Source of the DNA: Pelomonas sp963422775
GTDB taxonomy: Bacteria > Pseudomonadota > Gammaproteobacteria > Burkholderiales > Burkholderiaceae_C
DNA: 64,000 nt
NCBI GenBank assembly: GCA_963422775.4
Contig: CAUJSJ030000147.1
Coordinates: 13,973 to 77,972 of the forward strand
Direction of reading: 5' to 3'
The notes under the pieces are model-generated. The model ran no database searches and had not been told where the DNA came from. It saw only the letters and a list, made by a program, of their open reading frames with translations. The translations under genes were made by a program, and so were the position numbers. This document shows positions 25,788 through 33,973 of this stretch, one piece after another (position 1 is the first letter of the stretch; every line of letters starts with the position of its first letter).

Positions 25788-26727
25788 ACGCCCGCTCGCT
25801 GCTGACCAATGCGATGCCCGCCAGCACCAGGCCACCGCCGGCGATGAACGATGCCTCCAGGGCTTCTCCCAGCAACCACCCACCCAGCAAGACGCCAAAC
25901 AGTGGCGTGAGGAAGGCGAACGCGCCCAGCCGCGAAGCCAGGTAGCGGCGCAGCAGCCAGCACCAGGCCAGAAAGCTCGCGAAGGACACCGCCAGGCTCT
26001 GGAAGGCCAGATGCGTCCACACGAGCGCCGACGGCTCGAAGTGCCACTGCCCGGCCAGCCAGGCACCGGGCAGCAACAGGCAGGCCGCGCCCAGCAACTG
26101 GTAGAACAAGGTCTCGGTGGCCGGCGCTGCGGCGAGTAGCGAGCAACGGATGGTCACCGTCGTCGCGCCCCAGGCCATGCCGGCCATCAGTGCCAGCAGG
26201 TCGCCCAGCGGCGCCGCGGCGGCGCCATCGGCGCGCCCGCCGAGGAAGGCCAGCGCGATGCCACCGAAGGCCAGTGCGATGCCGCTCCACTGCCGCGCGC
26301 CCAGCCGCTCTGCCGGCAGCCACCAGTGCAGCCCCAGGGCCGCGAACAGCGGCGCGGTGTACAGGAAGATGACGACATGCGAGGCATGCGTCAGCTGCAG
26401 CGCTTCGGACACCAGCAGGTACTCCAGGCCGAAGAGGCTGCCCGCCAAGGCACCGGCCTTCCAGCGCCTGCGATCCGGCACCTCACCGCGCCAGCGCATC
26501 AACATCGCCAGCAGCGCCAGGGCGATGAGCGAGCGCAGCGCCACCATCAGCATCGGGCTGGCCTGCGCGGCCACGGCCTTCAGCGACACCTGCTGCAAGC
26601 CCCAGATGAAGCACAGCAGCAGCATCAGGCTGCCAGCGCGGGCGTCGAGCGGGCCGGCGGTGACGACTCGGGCCATGCCGGAGGGGGTGGCCGCGAAGGC
26701 GGTCGTGGGGCTCACAAGGTACTTCAT
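25786..26727 (-). CDS. EamA/DMT-family transporter
   Basis: A 313-residue inner-membrane protein with about ten hydrophobic helices in two EamA repeats. The first has LLLCFIWGLQQVSLKAV and HASHVVIFLYTAPLFAALGLHWW; the second has AGMAWGATTVTIRCSLL and RLGAFAFLTPLFGVLLGGWLLGE, the usual repeat end. Such proteins export amino acids or metabolites. The chosen ATG is 26727; an internal ATG at 26676 is also possible, and neither has a strong ribosome-binding site. It is divergent from a LysR gene across 74 bases, a common regulator-exporter pairing. Confidence 0.88.
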   Translation of the reverse strand: MKYLVSPTTAFAATPSGMARVVTAGPLDARAGSLMLLLCFIWGLQQVSLKAVAAQASPMLMVALRSLIALALLAMLMRWRGEVPDRRRWKAGALAGSLFGLEYLLVSEALQLTHASHVVIFLYTAPLFAALGLHWWLPAERLGARQWSGIALAFGGIALAFLGGRADGAAAAPLGDLLALMAGMAWGATTVTIRCSLLAAAPATETLFYQLLGAACLLLPGAWLAGQWHFEPSALVWTHLAFQSLAVSFASFLAWCWLLRRYLASRLGAFAFLTPLFGVLLGGWLLGEALEASFIAGGGLVLAGIALVSSERA

Positions 26728-26801
26728 GCCACCAATGTGCTGGATGCCCGCAATTCCGAAAAGCGCACAATTCGAACGCAACCCATCCGATTTTCGAAAC
26801 C

Positions 26802-27683
26802 ATGCGCGACCTGCAGATCGACTGGCTGAAATGCTTCGTTGCCGTGGTGGATGCGGGCTCGCTGTCCAGCGCTGCGGCCGAGATCCACCGCTCGCAGTCG
26901 GCCGTCAGCATGCAACTCCAGAAGCTGGAATCGGCCATCGGGCACCGGCTGCTCACGCGCGGCGCGCGCCAGCTTGAACTGACGCACGAAGGCCAGACGC
27001 TGCTGGGCTATGCACGGCGCATGCTGGATCTGCAGGCCGAGGCCCAGGCGGCGCTGCGCGAGGATGACGTCGCCGGCCTCGTGAGGCTGGGCGTGCCGGA
27101 CGACTACGCGAGCCAGTACCTGACACCGGTGCTCAAGCGATTCGCCCCGCGGCACGGCGGCGTCGAGATCCTGCTGGACTGCGAACAATCAACCTCGCTG
27201 ATCCCGCGCGTGGCCCGCGGTGACCTCGACCTGGCCCTCGTGTCGCGCGACCACGCCAGGCGCGGCACCCTGCTCTTTCACGAGCCCATGGTCTGGGTGG
27301 GTTCACCGCAGTTCGATGTCTGGCGCCGCACGCCTTTGCCCATCGCCGTCTACGAGGAAGCCAGCCTCGGCCGGCGCAGCGCCATCAACTCGCTGGCCCT
27401 GCAGGGCCGGCCCTACAAGGTGGTCTACAACAGCTCCAACCTGGCCGGCCAGATTGCCGCCGTTGACAGCGGGCTGGCGGTGGCCGTGCTCACGCAGTGC
27501 AGCGCGCCAGCCCATTTGCAGTTGCTGGGCGCCGAGCATGGGCTTGGGCCACTGGCGCCGATGGAGGTGGCTGTGTACCGCAGCCAGGCGTCCAAGGGCA
27601 ACAAGGCAGTGGACAGCCTGCAGCGCATGCTGCTGCAGACGCTCAGGCAGGCCGACCCGCCTGCCGTCAGGGCGAAGGCGTGA
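26802..27683 (+). CDS. LysR-family transcriptional regulator
   Basis: A 293-residue LysR regulator. The N-terminal helix-turn-helix is LKCFVAVVDAGSLSSAAAEI then SQSAVSMQLQKLESAIG; an effector-binding domain follows from about residue 90. It is divergent from the EamA exporter and probably controls it, as with the ArgP/LysE arrangement. Its last 17 bases overlap the end of the converging alpha-galactosidase gene. Confidence 0.9.
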   Translation: MRDLQIDWLKCFVAVVDAGSLSSAAAEIHRSQSAVSMQLQKLESAIGHRLLTRGARQLELTHEGQTLLGYARRMLDLQAEAQAALREDDVAGLVRLGVPDDYASQYLTPVLKRFAPRHGGVEILLDCEQSTSLIPRVARGDLDLALVSRDHARRGTLLFHEPMVWVGSPQFDVWRRTPLPIAVYEEASLGRRSAINSLALQGRPYKVVYNSSNLAGQIAAVDSGLAVAVLTQCSAPAHLQLLGAEHGLGPLAPMEVAVYRSQASKGNKAVDSLQRMLLQTLRQADPPAVRAKA

Positions 27684-28875
27684 GGCGCAGCATCAGCACG
27701 CCGTGCGCCGCCACGCGACCTCCGACCTGAGCGGAAACATCGCGGGTCTTCTTGCCTGACCACAGGTCGTGTGCCTCGACCTTGAGTTTCGCGGGCCAGT
27801 CCAGTTGGTCCCAGCCCACCTTGATGTCGGCCGCCGTCTCGCCGCGGTTGAACAGCACGACGGCGCGGTCGCCGCCCTGCAGCGTTCGAGCCCAGACCTC
27901 CAGATTTCCCTGGCGCCAGATGCGGCGCCCTTGACGACCCAGTGGGTCCTGGTCGACCTTGATGACCTCGGCATTGGTCAGGATGCGCTTGGTATCGGCG
28001 TCCATCTTGGCCATGTCGTTGCCGGCCACCAACGGCGCGGCCAGCATCGCCCAGATCGAGAAGTGGCTCTCGTACTCGGTCGTCGTCATGCCGCCGTTGC
28101 CCACCTCCAGCATGTCCGGGTCGTTCCAGCCGTTGGGCGCGGCGTCGGTCCACAGCTCGGCGTTCATGTCGATGATGTCCAGCAGGCCGTGCGACCACTC
28201 CTTCTTGCCCTTCCAGGCGTCCCAGATGTCGCCCGTCGTGCGCCACAGATGGCCGATGGGAGCGGCCCAACGGCCGGGCTGGCTCGAGCCCCATTCGCAG
28301 ATGGACAGCACGATGTCTCGGCCCGATTCGCGCAGCGCCTTGGCCATGATGGTGTAGGCCGCCTCCGGGTTGCGCGGCCCGGTGTAGCACCAGTCGTACT
28401 TCAGCCAGTCCACGCCCCACTTCGCGTACTGGCGCGCGTCCTGGAACTCGTGGCCGGCGCTGCCCGGGCGGCCGCCGCAGGTCAGCGCGCCGGCGTCGGA
28501 ATACAGGCCGAACTTGAGTCCCTTGGCATGCACGTAGTCCGCCAGCGCCTTCATGCCCGTCGGGAAGCGCTCGGGGTCGGCCTGGATGTTGCCGTCGGCG
28601 TCACGGGTCTTCTGCCAGCAGTCGTCAATGACGATGTAGGTGTAGCCCGCGGCCTTCATGCCGGAGGCGACCATCGCGTCGGCCTGCTGGCGGATCAACT
28701 GCTCGCTGACGTTGCAGGCGAACTTGTTCCAGGAGTTCCAGCCCATCGGTGGCGTCGGCGCCAGGTTGGGCTTGGGGGCGTCGAGCTTGAGCGTTTCATG
28801 CGGGGCGGCCTGGCAAGCCAGGGACAGGCAAGCAGACGCAGCCAGCAGCGCGCGGCGCAGCCACATTGAAGTCAT
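27667..28875 (-). CDS. Alpha-galactosidase, GH27
   Basis: A 402-residue secreted GH27 enzyme that removes terminal alpha-galactose, such as the side groups of galactomannan. The signal peptide (about residues 1-24, ending CQAAP) precedes the catalytic barrel: PPMGWNSWNKF, nucleophile Asp161 in WLKYDWC, and the acid/base Asp in WNDPDMLEVG. The C-terminal beta-domain ends GVLMLRLTPSP. The ATG at 28875 has AGGAG 6 bases upstream, which rules out an upstream in-frame TTG at 28881. It lies 9 bases after a GPH symporter gene and shares its promoter. Confidence 0.95.
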   Translation of the reverse strand: MTSMWLRRALLAASACLSLACQAAPHETLKLDAPKPNLAPTPPMGWNSWNKFACNVSEQLIRQQADAMVASGMKAAGYTYIVIDDCWQKTRDADGNIQADPERFPTGMKALADYVHAKGLKFGLYSDAGALTCGGRPGSAGHEFQDARQYAKWGVDWLKYDWCYTGPRNPEAAYTIMAKALRESGRDIVLSICEWGSSQPGRWAAPIGHLWRTTGDIWDAWKGKKEWSHGLLDIIDMNAELWTDAAPNGWNDPDMLEVGNGGMTTTEYESHFSIWAMLAAPLVAGNDMAKMDADTKRILTNAEVIKVDQDPLGRQGRRIWRQGNLEVWARTLQGGDRAVVLFNRGETAADIKVGWDQLDWPAKLKVEAHDLWSGKKTRDVSAQVGGRVAAHGVLMLRLTPSP

Positions 28876-28884
28876 GGACAACTC

Positions 28885-30351
28885 CTAGACAGTGCCGCGG
28901 CGGGCTTCGAGCTCGGCGCGGATCTCGTGCATGCGCTGCTCCGTCAGGAAGTAGCGCGACACGATGAAGAGGGCGACGAGCAGGCCGCAGATGGGGATGC
29001 CCGACAGGAAGATGCGGATCAGGAAGATGGCGTCCTCGCCCTGAAGCGGCAGCTTGGAATCGAACCCAGTGAACTGCAGCACCCAGCCCGAGGTCATGTT
29101 GCCCAGCGCCAGACCCACCTTGGAGATCCAGGAACCGCAAGCCGCGAACGAGCCCTCGCGGCGCTGGTGGCTGCCGAGCTCGTCATGGTCGACCACGTCG
29201 GCCATGGCCGAGCCGTAGATCGTCCAGAAGCCCGCGCCGATGAAGGCCACGCCGCCGCTGGCGAAGAGTTGCAGCCAGGGCAGCTGCGGGTTGTAGAAGA
29301 ACCAGTCGCCGATGAACGCGAAGATGCCCAGCGCAAGCACCGTCATCAGCGCGCTGCGCTTGCCGTAAGCCTTGGCCACCCAGCCCGCAAACACGATGCC
29401 GGCCAGGCCGCAGCCCATGCCTGCGACGCCCATCAGCGAGTTCCACTTGGTGGCCTCGACGATGTTGCCGCCGCAGACGTAGTAGACCGTCGCGTAGTAG
29501 CCCAGCAGCCCGACCATGGCCGTGGCCATGTTGTAGGCCAGCATGGTGCCCAGCATCTGGCGGAAGGGGCGGTTCTTCAGCGTGCGGTAGAGGGTGTCCT
29601 TGAACGGCACGCGCTGGGTGCTGCGGGCGACAACCTTCTCGTAGTAGCGCTCACGCGTCAGCAGAAAGATCGCTACCGACACGACCACCATGATGCCGCC
29701 CAGGATGCTGGTGTAGACCTGGGCACCCAGCAGGATGTCGGGCTTGCCGTTGGCGTCGTAGAAGAAGGCCAGCGTCGTGAACTGGGCGGCGACGAACATT
29801 GCCAGCTCGGGGATCTTCTGGATCGCGTTCTTCACCGACATCACGCGGGTGCGCTCGTGATAGTCCGGCGTCATCTCCGCGCCCAGGCTGTTCCAGGGCA
29901 TGACGAAGCAGCTCATGGCCGGCACGTACAGACACGTCGACACGAGCATGAAGACGAAGTACTCGGTGTCCGTCCAGCCGCGACCGACGGCGAACATCAG
30001 CGGCAGGCCGATGCCGGCGAGCACGCCGCCGACGAGGATGAAAGGCCGGCGGCGCCCCCAGCGCGTGCGCGCGTTGTCGGAGAGCCAGCCGAACAGTGCG
30101 TCCGAGACCGCGTCCACAAAGATCTTGATGCCCAGCGCCGTGGAGATCAGCCCGGGCGCCACGCCCAGGAAGACGTTGAAGACGTGGAAGGCCAGTGACT
30201 GGTAGAGCCAGTGGCCCCACATGTCGAGGAAGGACCCCAGGCCGAAGCCGATCTTCTGCGGCATCGGCACGCGGTCCGCCGCAACCGGCGCGGGTGCCAC
30301 TGAGGGGCGAGGCGTCAAAGGCGCGGCGGCCCCATCCGGATCGGCAAGCAC
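28885..30351 (-). CDS. GPH-family sugar:cation symporter (MelB-like)
   Basis: A 488-residue inner-membrane symporter with about 12 helices. The stretch KIGFGLGSFLDMWGHWL, then DAVSDALFGWLSDNARTRWGRRRPFIL, is the signature of the glycoside-pentoside-hexuronide family, which includes melibiose permease. The start is a GTG at 30351 with AGGAG 7 bases upstream; the longer open frame before it covers the operator and is not protein-like. It is co-transcribed with the GH27 alpha-galactosidase, so a galactoside or manno-oligosaccharide is the likely cargo. A 22-bp palindrome lies 27-48 bases upstream. Confidence 0.9.
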   Translation of the reverse strand: MLADPDGAAAPLTPRPSVAPAPVAADRVPMPQKIGFGLGSFLDMWGHWLYQSLAFHVFNVFLGVAPGLISTALGIKIFVDAVSDALFGWLSDNARTRWGRRRPFILVGGVLAGIGLPLMFAVGRGWTDTEYFVFMLVSTCLYVPAMSCFVMPWNSLGAEMTPDYHERTRVMSVKNAIQKIPELAMFVAAQFTTLAFFYDANGKPDILLGAQVYTSILGGIMVVVSVAIFLLTRERYYEKVVARSTQRVPFKDTLYRTLKNRPFRQMLGTMLAYNMATAMVGLLGYYATVYYVCGGNIVEATKWNSLMGVAGMGCGLAGIVFAGWVAKAYGKRSALMTVLALGIFAFIGDWFFYNPQLPWLQLFASGGVAFIGAGFWTIYGSAMADVVDHDELGSHQRREGSFAACGSWISKVGLALGNMTSGWVLQFTGFDSKLPLQGEDAIFLIRIFLSGIPICGLLVALFIVSRYFLTEQRMHEIRAELEARRGTV

Positions 30352-30364
30352 GGCTGTCTCCTGG

Positions 30365-30379
30365 GTCGCTTGAAGCGAC
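30365..30379. repeat. Small palindrome in the leader of the GPH symporter gene
   Basis: GTCGCTT (30365-30371) and AAGCGAC (30373-30379) are perfect arms around one G. It lies between the 30378 palindrome and the ribosome-binding site, so it would be in the mRNA leader. It may be a second half of a composite operator or an RNA hairpin. Confidence 0.3.
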
Positions 30380-30399
30380 GCTGTTTTAGTAAACAGCGT
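30378..30399. promoter_or_regulatory. Operator-like palindrome, site A of a shared regulon
   Basis: Arms ACGCTGTTT (30378-30386) and AAACAGCGT (30391-30399) flank TAGT; all 9 pairs match. It lies 27-48 bases before the GTG start of the GPH symporter gene. Read on the gene's strand its core is CTGTTTACTAAAACAG, close to sites at 33906-33926 and 54545-54555. The gene at 32728 encodes a LacI-type repressor that is the natural candidate to bind all three. Confidence 0.65.
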
Positions 30400-30493
30400 G
30401 ATTTTCGTTCTTCGACAGATCAAACGAGAAGCGGTGCAACTACCTAGCTGATCGCCCACCCTGCCCACTGAACCTCCATGCGCCGGACTGGCA

Positions 30494-31484
30494 TCAGGCC
30501 GACATGGCGGGCGGTTCTCTGCGCGTCTTCCAAAGCGACACCAGCACGCCGCCACCGATCAGGCCGAACGTGACCGACAGCGAGATGGCCGCCGGGATCT
30601 TGCCGATGAAACCGACCAGGAAGATCTTGCCGCCGATGAACACCAGCACCAGGGCCAGCGCGTACTTGAGGTACTTGAAGCGATGGATCATGGCGGCCAG
30701 TGCGAAGTAGAGCGCCCGCAGGCCCAGGATGGCGAAGATGTTGCTGGTGTAGACGATGAACGGATCGGTGGTGATGGCGAAGATGGCCGGTACCGAGTCC
30801 ACTGCGAAGACCAGGTCGACGATCTCCACCAGCATCAGCGCCAGGAACAAGGGCGTCGCAAACCGCTCGACCCTGCCTGTAGCCGGGTCGGCCTCACGCA
30901 CCCAGAAGGCGTTGCCGCGCAAGCCTTCGGTCACGCGCATGTGGCGCCGCAGGAACTTCAGCACCGGGTTGCTGGCGATGTCGGGCGTGTGGTCCGCAAT
31001 CACCCACATCTTGATGCCGGTAAAAACCAGGAACGCGCCAAATACATAGAGCAGCCAGCTGAACTGACTGACCAGCGTTGCCCCCAAGCCGATCATCAGC
31101 GCGCGCAGCACGATCACGCCGAGGATGCCCCAGAACAGCACGCGATGCTGGTATCGCCGGGGAACGGCAAAGAAGCTGAAGATCAGCGCGATGACGAAGA
31201 CGTTGTCCATCGACAGCGACTTCTCGATCATGAAGCCGGTGTAGTAGTCCATGCCGCTTTGCGCGCCGAGGTACCACCACACCCAGGCACCAAACAGCAA
31301 CGCCACGCTGATGTAGCCGGCCGACAGCAGCAGGCTTTCGCGCACGCCGATCTCATGGTCGTCCCGGTGCAGCACGCCCAGGGTCGAAGGCCAGCAGCGC
31401 CACGACGATGTCCACGAACACCAGCCACAGCCAGGCTGGCTTGCCCATGAAATCGGACTGAAGAAGGGGAAGCAGCGCATCCAT
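30494..31484 (-). pseudogene. Alx/TerC-family membrane protein, frameshifted
   Basis: Family members are inner-membrane proteins of about 320 residues linked to tellurite resistance, alkaline pH or manganese homeostasis. The main frame (30494 to about 31381) carries LGVLHRDDHEIGVRES, FMIEKSLSMDNVFVIALIF and EIVDLVFAVDSVPAIFAIT, all family hallmarks. The true N-terminus (MDALLPLLQSDFMGKPAWLW) begins at ATG 31484 in a different frame. The two frames meet at FD/LG, where GGG at 31381-31383 has one base more than expected. As given, the N-terminal frame stops about 42 residues in. Either the gene is inactive or the base is a sequencing error. Confidence 0.85.
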
Positions 31485-31493
31485 GTCGCACCC

Positions 31494-31649
31494 TCAGAGG
31501 ATGGCGGCGGCAAGCGCACCACTGCCGAAAAGCAGACCGAAGCTGCCCAGCAGCGCGACATCGCGGCGCGCGTTGCCCTGGCGCCAGGCGTAGAGGGTGG
31601 AGACAAGCAGCGTGGCTGCGAGGACGAGAAGCAAGTACGTGGTGTCCAT
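31494..31649 (-). CDS. Small two-helix membrane protein, 51 residues
   Basis: This short frame encodes MDTTYLLLVLAATLLVSTLY followed by a charged turn (AWRQGNARRD) and a second hydrophobic run (VALLGSFGLLFGSGALAAAIL). That is a helical hairpin of two membrane segments with a positive loop. The ATG is at 31649 and the TGA at 31496-31494, 9 bases before the Alx/TerC start, so it is likely co-transcribed with it. I do not recognise a family. Coding is supported by the two clean hydrophobic segments and its fit between TerB and Alx genes; the function is unknown. Confidence 0.6.
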   Translation of the reverse strand: MDTTYLLLVLAATLLVSTLYAWRQGNARRDVALLGSFGLLFGSGALAAAIL

Positions 31650-31715
31650 GGTGCGAGGGCGGTGAAGGCAATGGGACGCGGGGTGGCCGACGGGCGGGAA
31701 GCAGCGGCAGCCGGC

Positions 31716-32108
31716 TCACGCCGCCGCCAGGCCCCACTGCTGGCGAGCGGCGCTCAGCACGACGAGCTCGGCCTCGGCCAGGTGCTCGTCAGCCTCGGCT
31801 GCGGCGCTGGCCAGTGCCAGCACCTTGCGCTGAAGCTCCGGGCTCTTGATCTCGGCCATCAAGGCGGCCAGCGTCGGCGCGTCGATGCCGCCCATCAGCC
31901 CGCCACCGGCATCCGCGCCCAGCAGCAAGTCTTCGCACAGCACTTGAACCTGCTGCCCGAAGCTGCCGGGCTGCAAGCCCAACTCGCGCTCGATGCCCAG
32001 GTGATTCAACACCTCGATCTCGCTGCGGCAGACATGCCCATCCGCCACCAGCAGCAAGGCAATGATGCGGGCCGCCGCTTCGGGGCTGTCGGGAGAATAG
32101 GAGCGCAT
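31716..32108 (-). CDS. TerB-family tellurite resistance protein
   Basis: A 130-residue all-helical protein of the TerB type. It has AARIIALLLVADGHVCRSEIEVL, where acidic residues line the metal-binding site, then a second similar segment (LALASAAAEADEHLAEAELVVL). TerB proteins associate with the inner membrane and TerC-like proteins in metal or envelope stress. The ATG at 32108 has GAGG 7 bases upstream; a longer frame to 32210 looks non-coding. It is upstream of the 51-residue membrane protein and Alx/TerC genes on the same strand, which supports one functional group. Confidence 0.82.
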   Translation of the reverse strand: MRSYSPDSPEAAARIIALLLVADGHVCRSEIEVLNHLGIERELGLQPGSFGQQVQVLCEDLLLGADAGGGLMGGIDAPTLAALMAEIKSPELQRKVLALASAAAEADEHLAEAELVVLSAARQQWGLAAA

Positions 32109-32349
32109 GGATGGACCTCGACTTGGTTGCAGAACCTGGATGAACGAACAGACCATCTGACGTTCAGGCGAGCCGCGACGGTAGGTTCTGCAACGCCCGC
32201 GAAACAGCAACCAGACGCTGATCTCCGATCAGGGAACGCGGAAGCGAGCCGCCGTCAGCTTTCTCCGAACCAGGCGCAAGGCAAAACATGCTGGGTCGCT
32301 GCACAACCCACTGCTAACTTGCCGTGCCTTTCAACCCAGGAGCATCGAC

Positions 32350-32691
32350 ATGCAAGTGCTTTTTCAGACCCGCAACCCCGAGGCGGCCGCGCTGCGCGAA
32401 GGCGTCGAGCAGCGCGTGCGCTTCGCGCTGCGCCGCAACAGCTGGCGGGTACCGCGCGCGCAGGTCCAGCTGTCGGACGTGAACGGCCCGCGCGGCGGCG
32501 TCGACAAGCGCTGCCAGATCGAGTTGCGCATTCCCGGCGCCGCGCCGGTCGTCGTGTCTTCTGTCGCTCCCGACTGGCGCAGCGCGCTGGACCTGGCGCT
32601 GACGCGTGCAGCGCGCTTCATGCTGCGGCTGTTCAAACGCATGGCGCCCACGCGCCGCCTGCCGCAGCGACAGGTACTGCACGAGGCCTGA
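32350..32691 (+). CDS. HPF/RaiA-like ribosome-associated protein
   Basis: A 113-residue protein of the short hibernation-promoting-factor type. It has an alternating beta-alpha-beta layout: MQVLFQTRNPEAAALREGVE, then VPRAQVQLSDVNGPRG, CQIELRI, and a terminal helix rich in Arg. HPF proteins bind the 30S decoding region and help 70S ribosomes dimerise or stay inactive in stationary phase. The fit is moderate: the C-terminus is unusually basic. It stands alone between TerB (minus strand, 241 bases away) and the LacI gene. Confidence 0.75.
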   Translation: MQVLFQTRNPEAAALREGVEQRVRFALRRNSWRVPRAQVQLSDVNGPRGGVDKRCQIELRIPGAAPVVVSSVAPDWRSALDLALTRAARFMLRLFKRMAPTRRLPQRQVLHEA

Positions 32692-32727
32692 GCCTCAGCG
32701 GGCTGCTCGGCGCCGCTGCCCGGCCGC

Positions 32728-33789
32728 TCAGCCGCCAGCGGCGACGGCCCGGCGCCCAGCCTTGCGCGGGCGCATTGCAGCGCCGGGCGCGTCGGCCAGC
32801 GCCGGGAGGGCCGAACTTTCTCGAATGACGAGTTCGACCGGCAGCGACGCATCGTTGGGCGCGATATCGCCTTCGATGAGGGCGCGCGCGGCGACGTTGC
32901 CCAGCGCCTCCTTGTCCATCTTCACGGTGGACAGCGGCGGCTTGTTGCGCGCAGCCTCCTCGATGTCGTCGTAGCCGATGAAGCGGATGTCCTCGGGCAC
33001 GCGCAGGCCGCGCTCGTGGCAGAGCTCGATGGCGAAGATCGCCGTCGAGTCGTTGTAGGCGAAGACGGCATCCGGCGGCTGGGGTAGCTCAAGCAGCCGG
33101 CGCATCGCGTCGCGGCCGGCGTCGCGGTACTCCAGCGCCGGGTCCAGCGTGACCTCGTACTCGGGGTCATAAAGCCGGCCCGCCTCGAACAGCGCGCGGC
33201 GGAAGCCCTTGGCGCGCAGCGACGTCGAGTAGTGCGCCAGCGGGCCGAAGATGGCGGCGATGCGCTGGGAGTTGCCTTCCAGCAGATGGCGGGTCGCCAG
33301 CCAGGCGCCGAGCTGGTTGTCGTCGTTGACGCAGCGCACGCCTGGGTAGAAATGGTCTACCAGCACCAGCGGCAGCTCGCAGCGGCGGATGGCCTCCATG
33401 GCCTCGGGGTCGAAATAGCCGGCCCCCAGCAGCGCATCGGCCTCGTGGCGGCGCACCTGGCCGGCCACGTCGTCGCCGGCCAGCACCGACATCAGGCTCA
33501 GCGGCACGCCAGCCTCGCGGCAGACCGTCTCGGCGCCGTGCAGCACGTAGGAGTAGAAGGGGTTGTTCGCCAGCGAGCCGATGCTGCGGCTGTACAGGAA
33601 CAGCATGCGGCGCGGCTTGCCGGTGCGCAGCTTGGCCGTGTCGTAGCCCATCTGCTGGGCGACTGTCATCACCTGCGCGCGGGTCTGCTCCGACAACCCC
33701 GGCTGGCCCTTCAGCGCCCGCGACACCGTCCCGATGGACACGCCGGCAGCCTCGGCCAGTTCGCGAATCGTCACTCCCTTGTCGGCCAT
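32728..33789 (-). CDS. LacI-family transcriptional regulator
   Basis: A 353-residue LacI-type repressor. The N-terminal helix-turn-helix is TIRELAEAAGVSIGTVSRALKG, with hinge-like YDTAKLRTG, then a periplasmic-binding-protein-like domain with LLGAGYFDPEAM, LPLVLVDHF and DDIRFIGYDDIEEA-type effector segments. It is divergent from the sugar kinase gene across 184 bases that hold a 21-bp palindrome (33906-33926) and a weak half-site TTGTTTAG (33807-33814). It likely represses the kinase/GH1/halogenase operon and, by sequence similarity of sites, the galactoside and mannan operons. The ligand is unknown. Confidence 0.92.
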   Translation of the reverse strand: MADKGVTIRELAEAAGVSIGTVSRALKGQPGLSEQTRAQVMTVAQQMGYDTAKLRTGKPRRMLFLYSRSIGSLANNPFYSYVLHGAETVCREAGVPLSLMSVLAGDDVAGQVRRHEADALLGAGYFDPEAMEAIRRCELPLVLVDHFYPGVRCVNDDNQLGAWLATRHLLEGNSQRIAAIFGPLAHYSTSLRAKGFRRALFEAGRLYDPEYEVTLDPALEYRDAGRDAMRRLLELPQPPDAVFAYNDSTAIFAIELCHERGLRVPEDIRFIGYDDIEEAARNKPPLSTVKMDKEALGNVAARALIEGDIAPNDASLPVELVIRESSALPALADAPGAAMRPRKAGRRAVAAGG

Positions 33790-33905
33790 TGCCCGCGCTC
33801 CAGCTGTTGTTTAGCACCCCGCCTCGGCAGCGATTGTGGCATCGCCGCCCTGCCCTCCCTGGGGCGACAGGCTCATCGCTCACCCTGAGGCAAAGCCTAG
33901 GTCCC

Positions 33906-33926
33906 GAATTGTTCACTAAACAATTC
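33906..33926. promoter_or_regulatory. Operator-like palindrome, site B of a shared regulon
   Basis: GAATTGTT (33906-33913) and AACAATTC (33919-33926) are perfect 8-bp arms around CACTA, giving the core TTGTTCACTAAACAA. It lies 48-68 bases before the kinase ATG and about 117 before the LacI start. It overlaps the proposed -35 element, so a bound repressor would block the kinase promoter. Confidence 0.7.
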
Positions 33927-33940
33927 TTGTTGCATAGAAT
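33912..33940 (+). promoter_or_regulatory. Proposed promoter of the sugar kinase operon
   Basis: TAGAAT (33935-33940) is a good -10 match. With a 17-base spacer the -35 would be TTCACT (33912-33917), a weak match, typical of a regulated promoter. The overlap with operator site B is the reason to believe it. Confidence 0.45.
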
Positions 33941-33973
33941 ATTTCCGCAACTCCAACAGGCCGCCCCGCCGAC

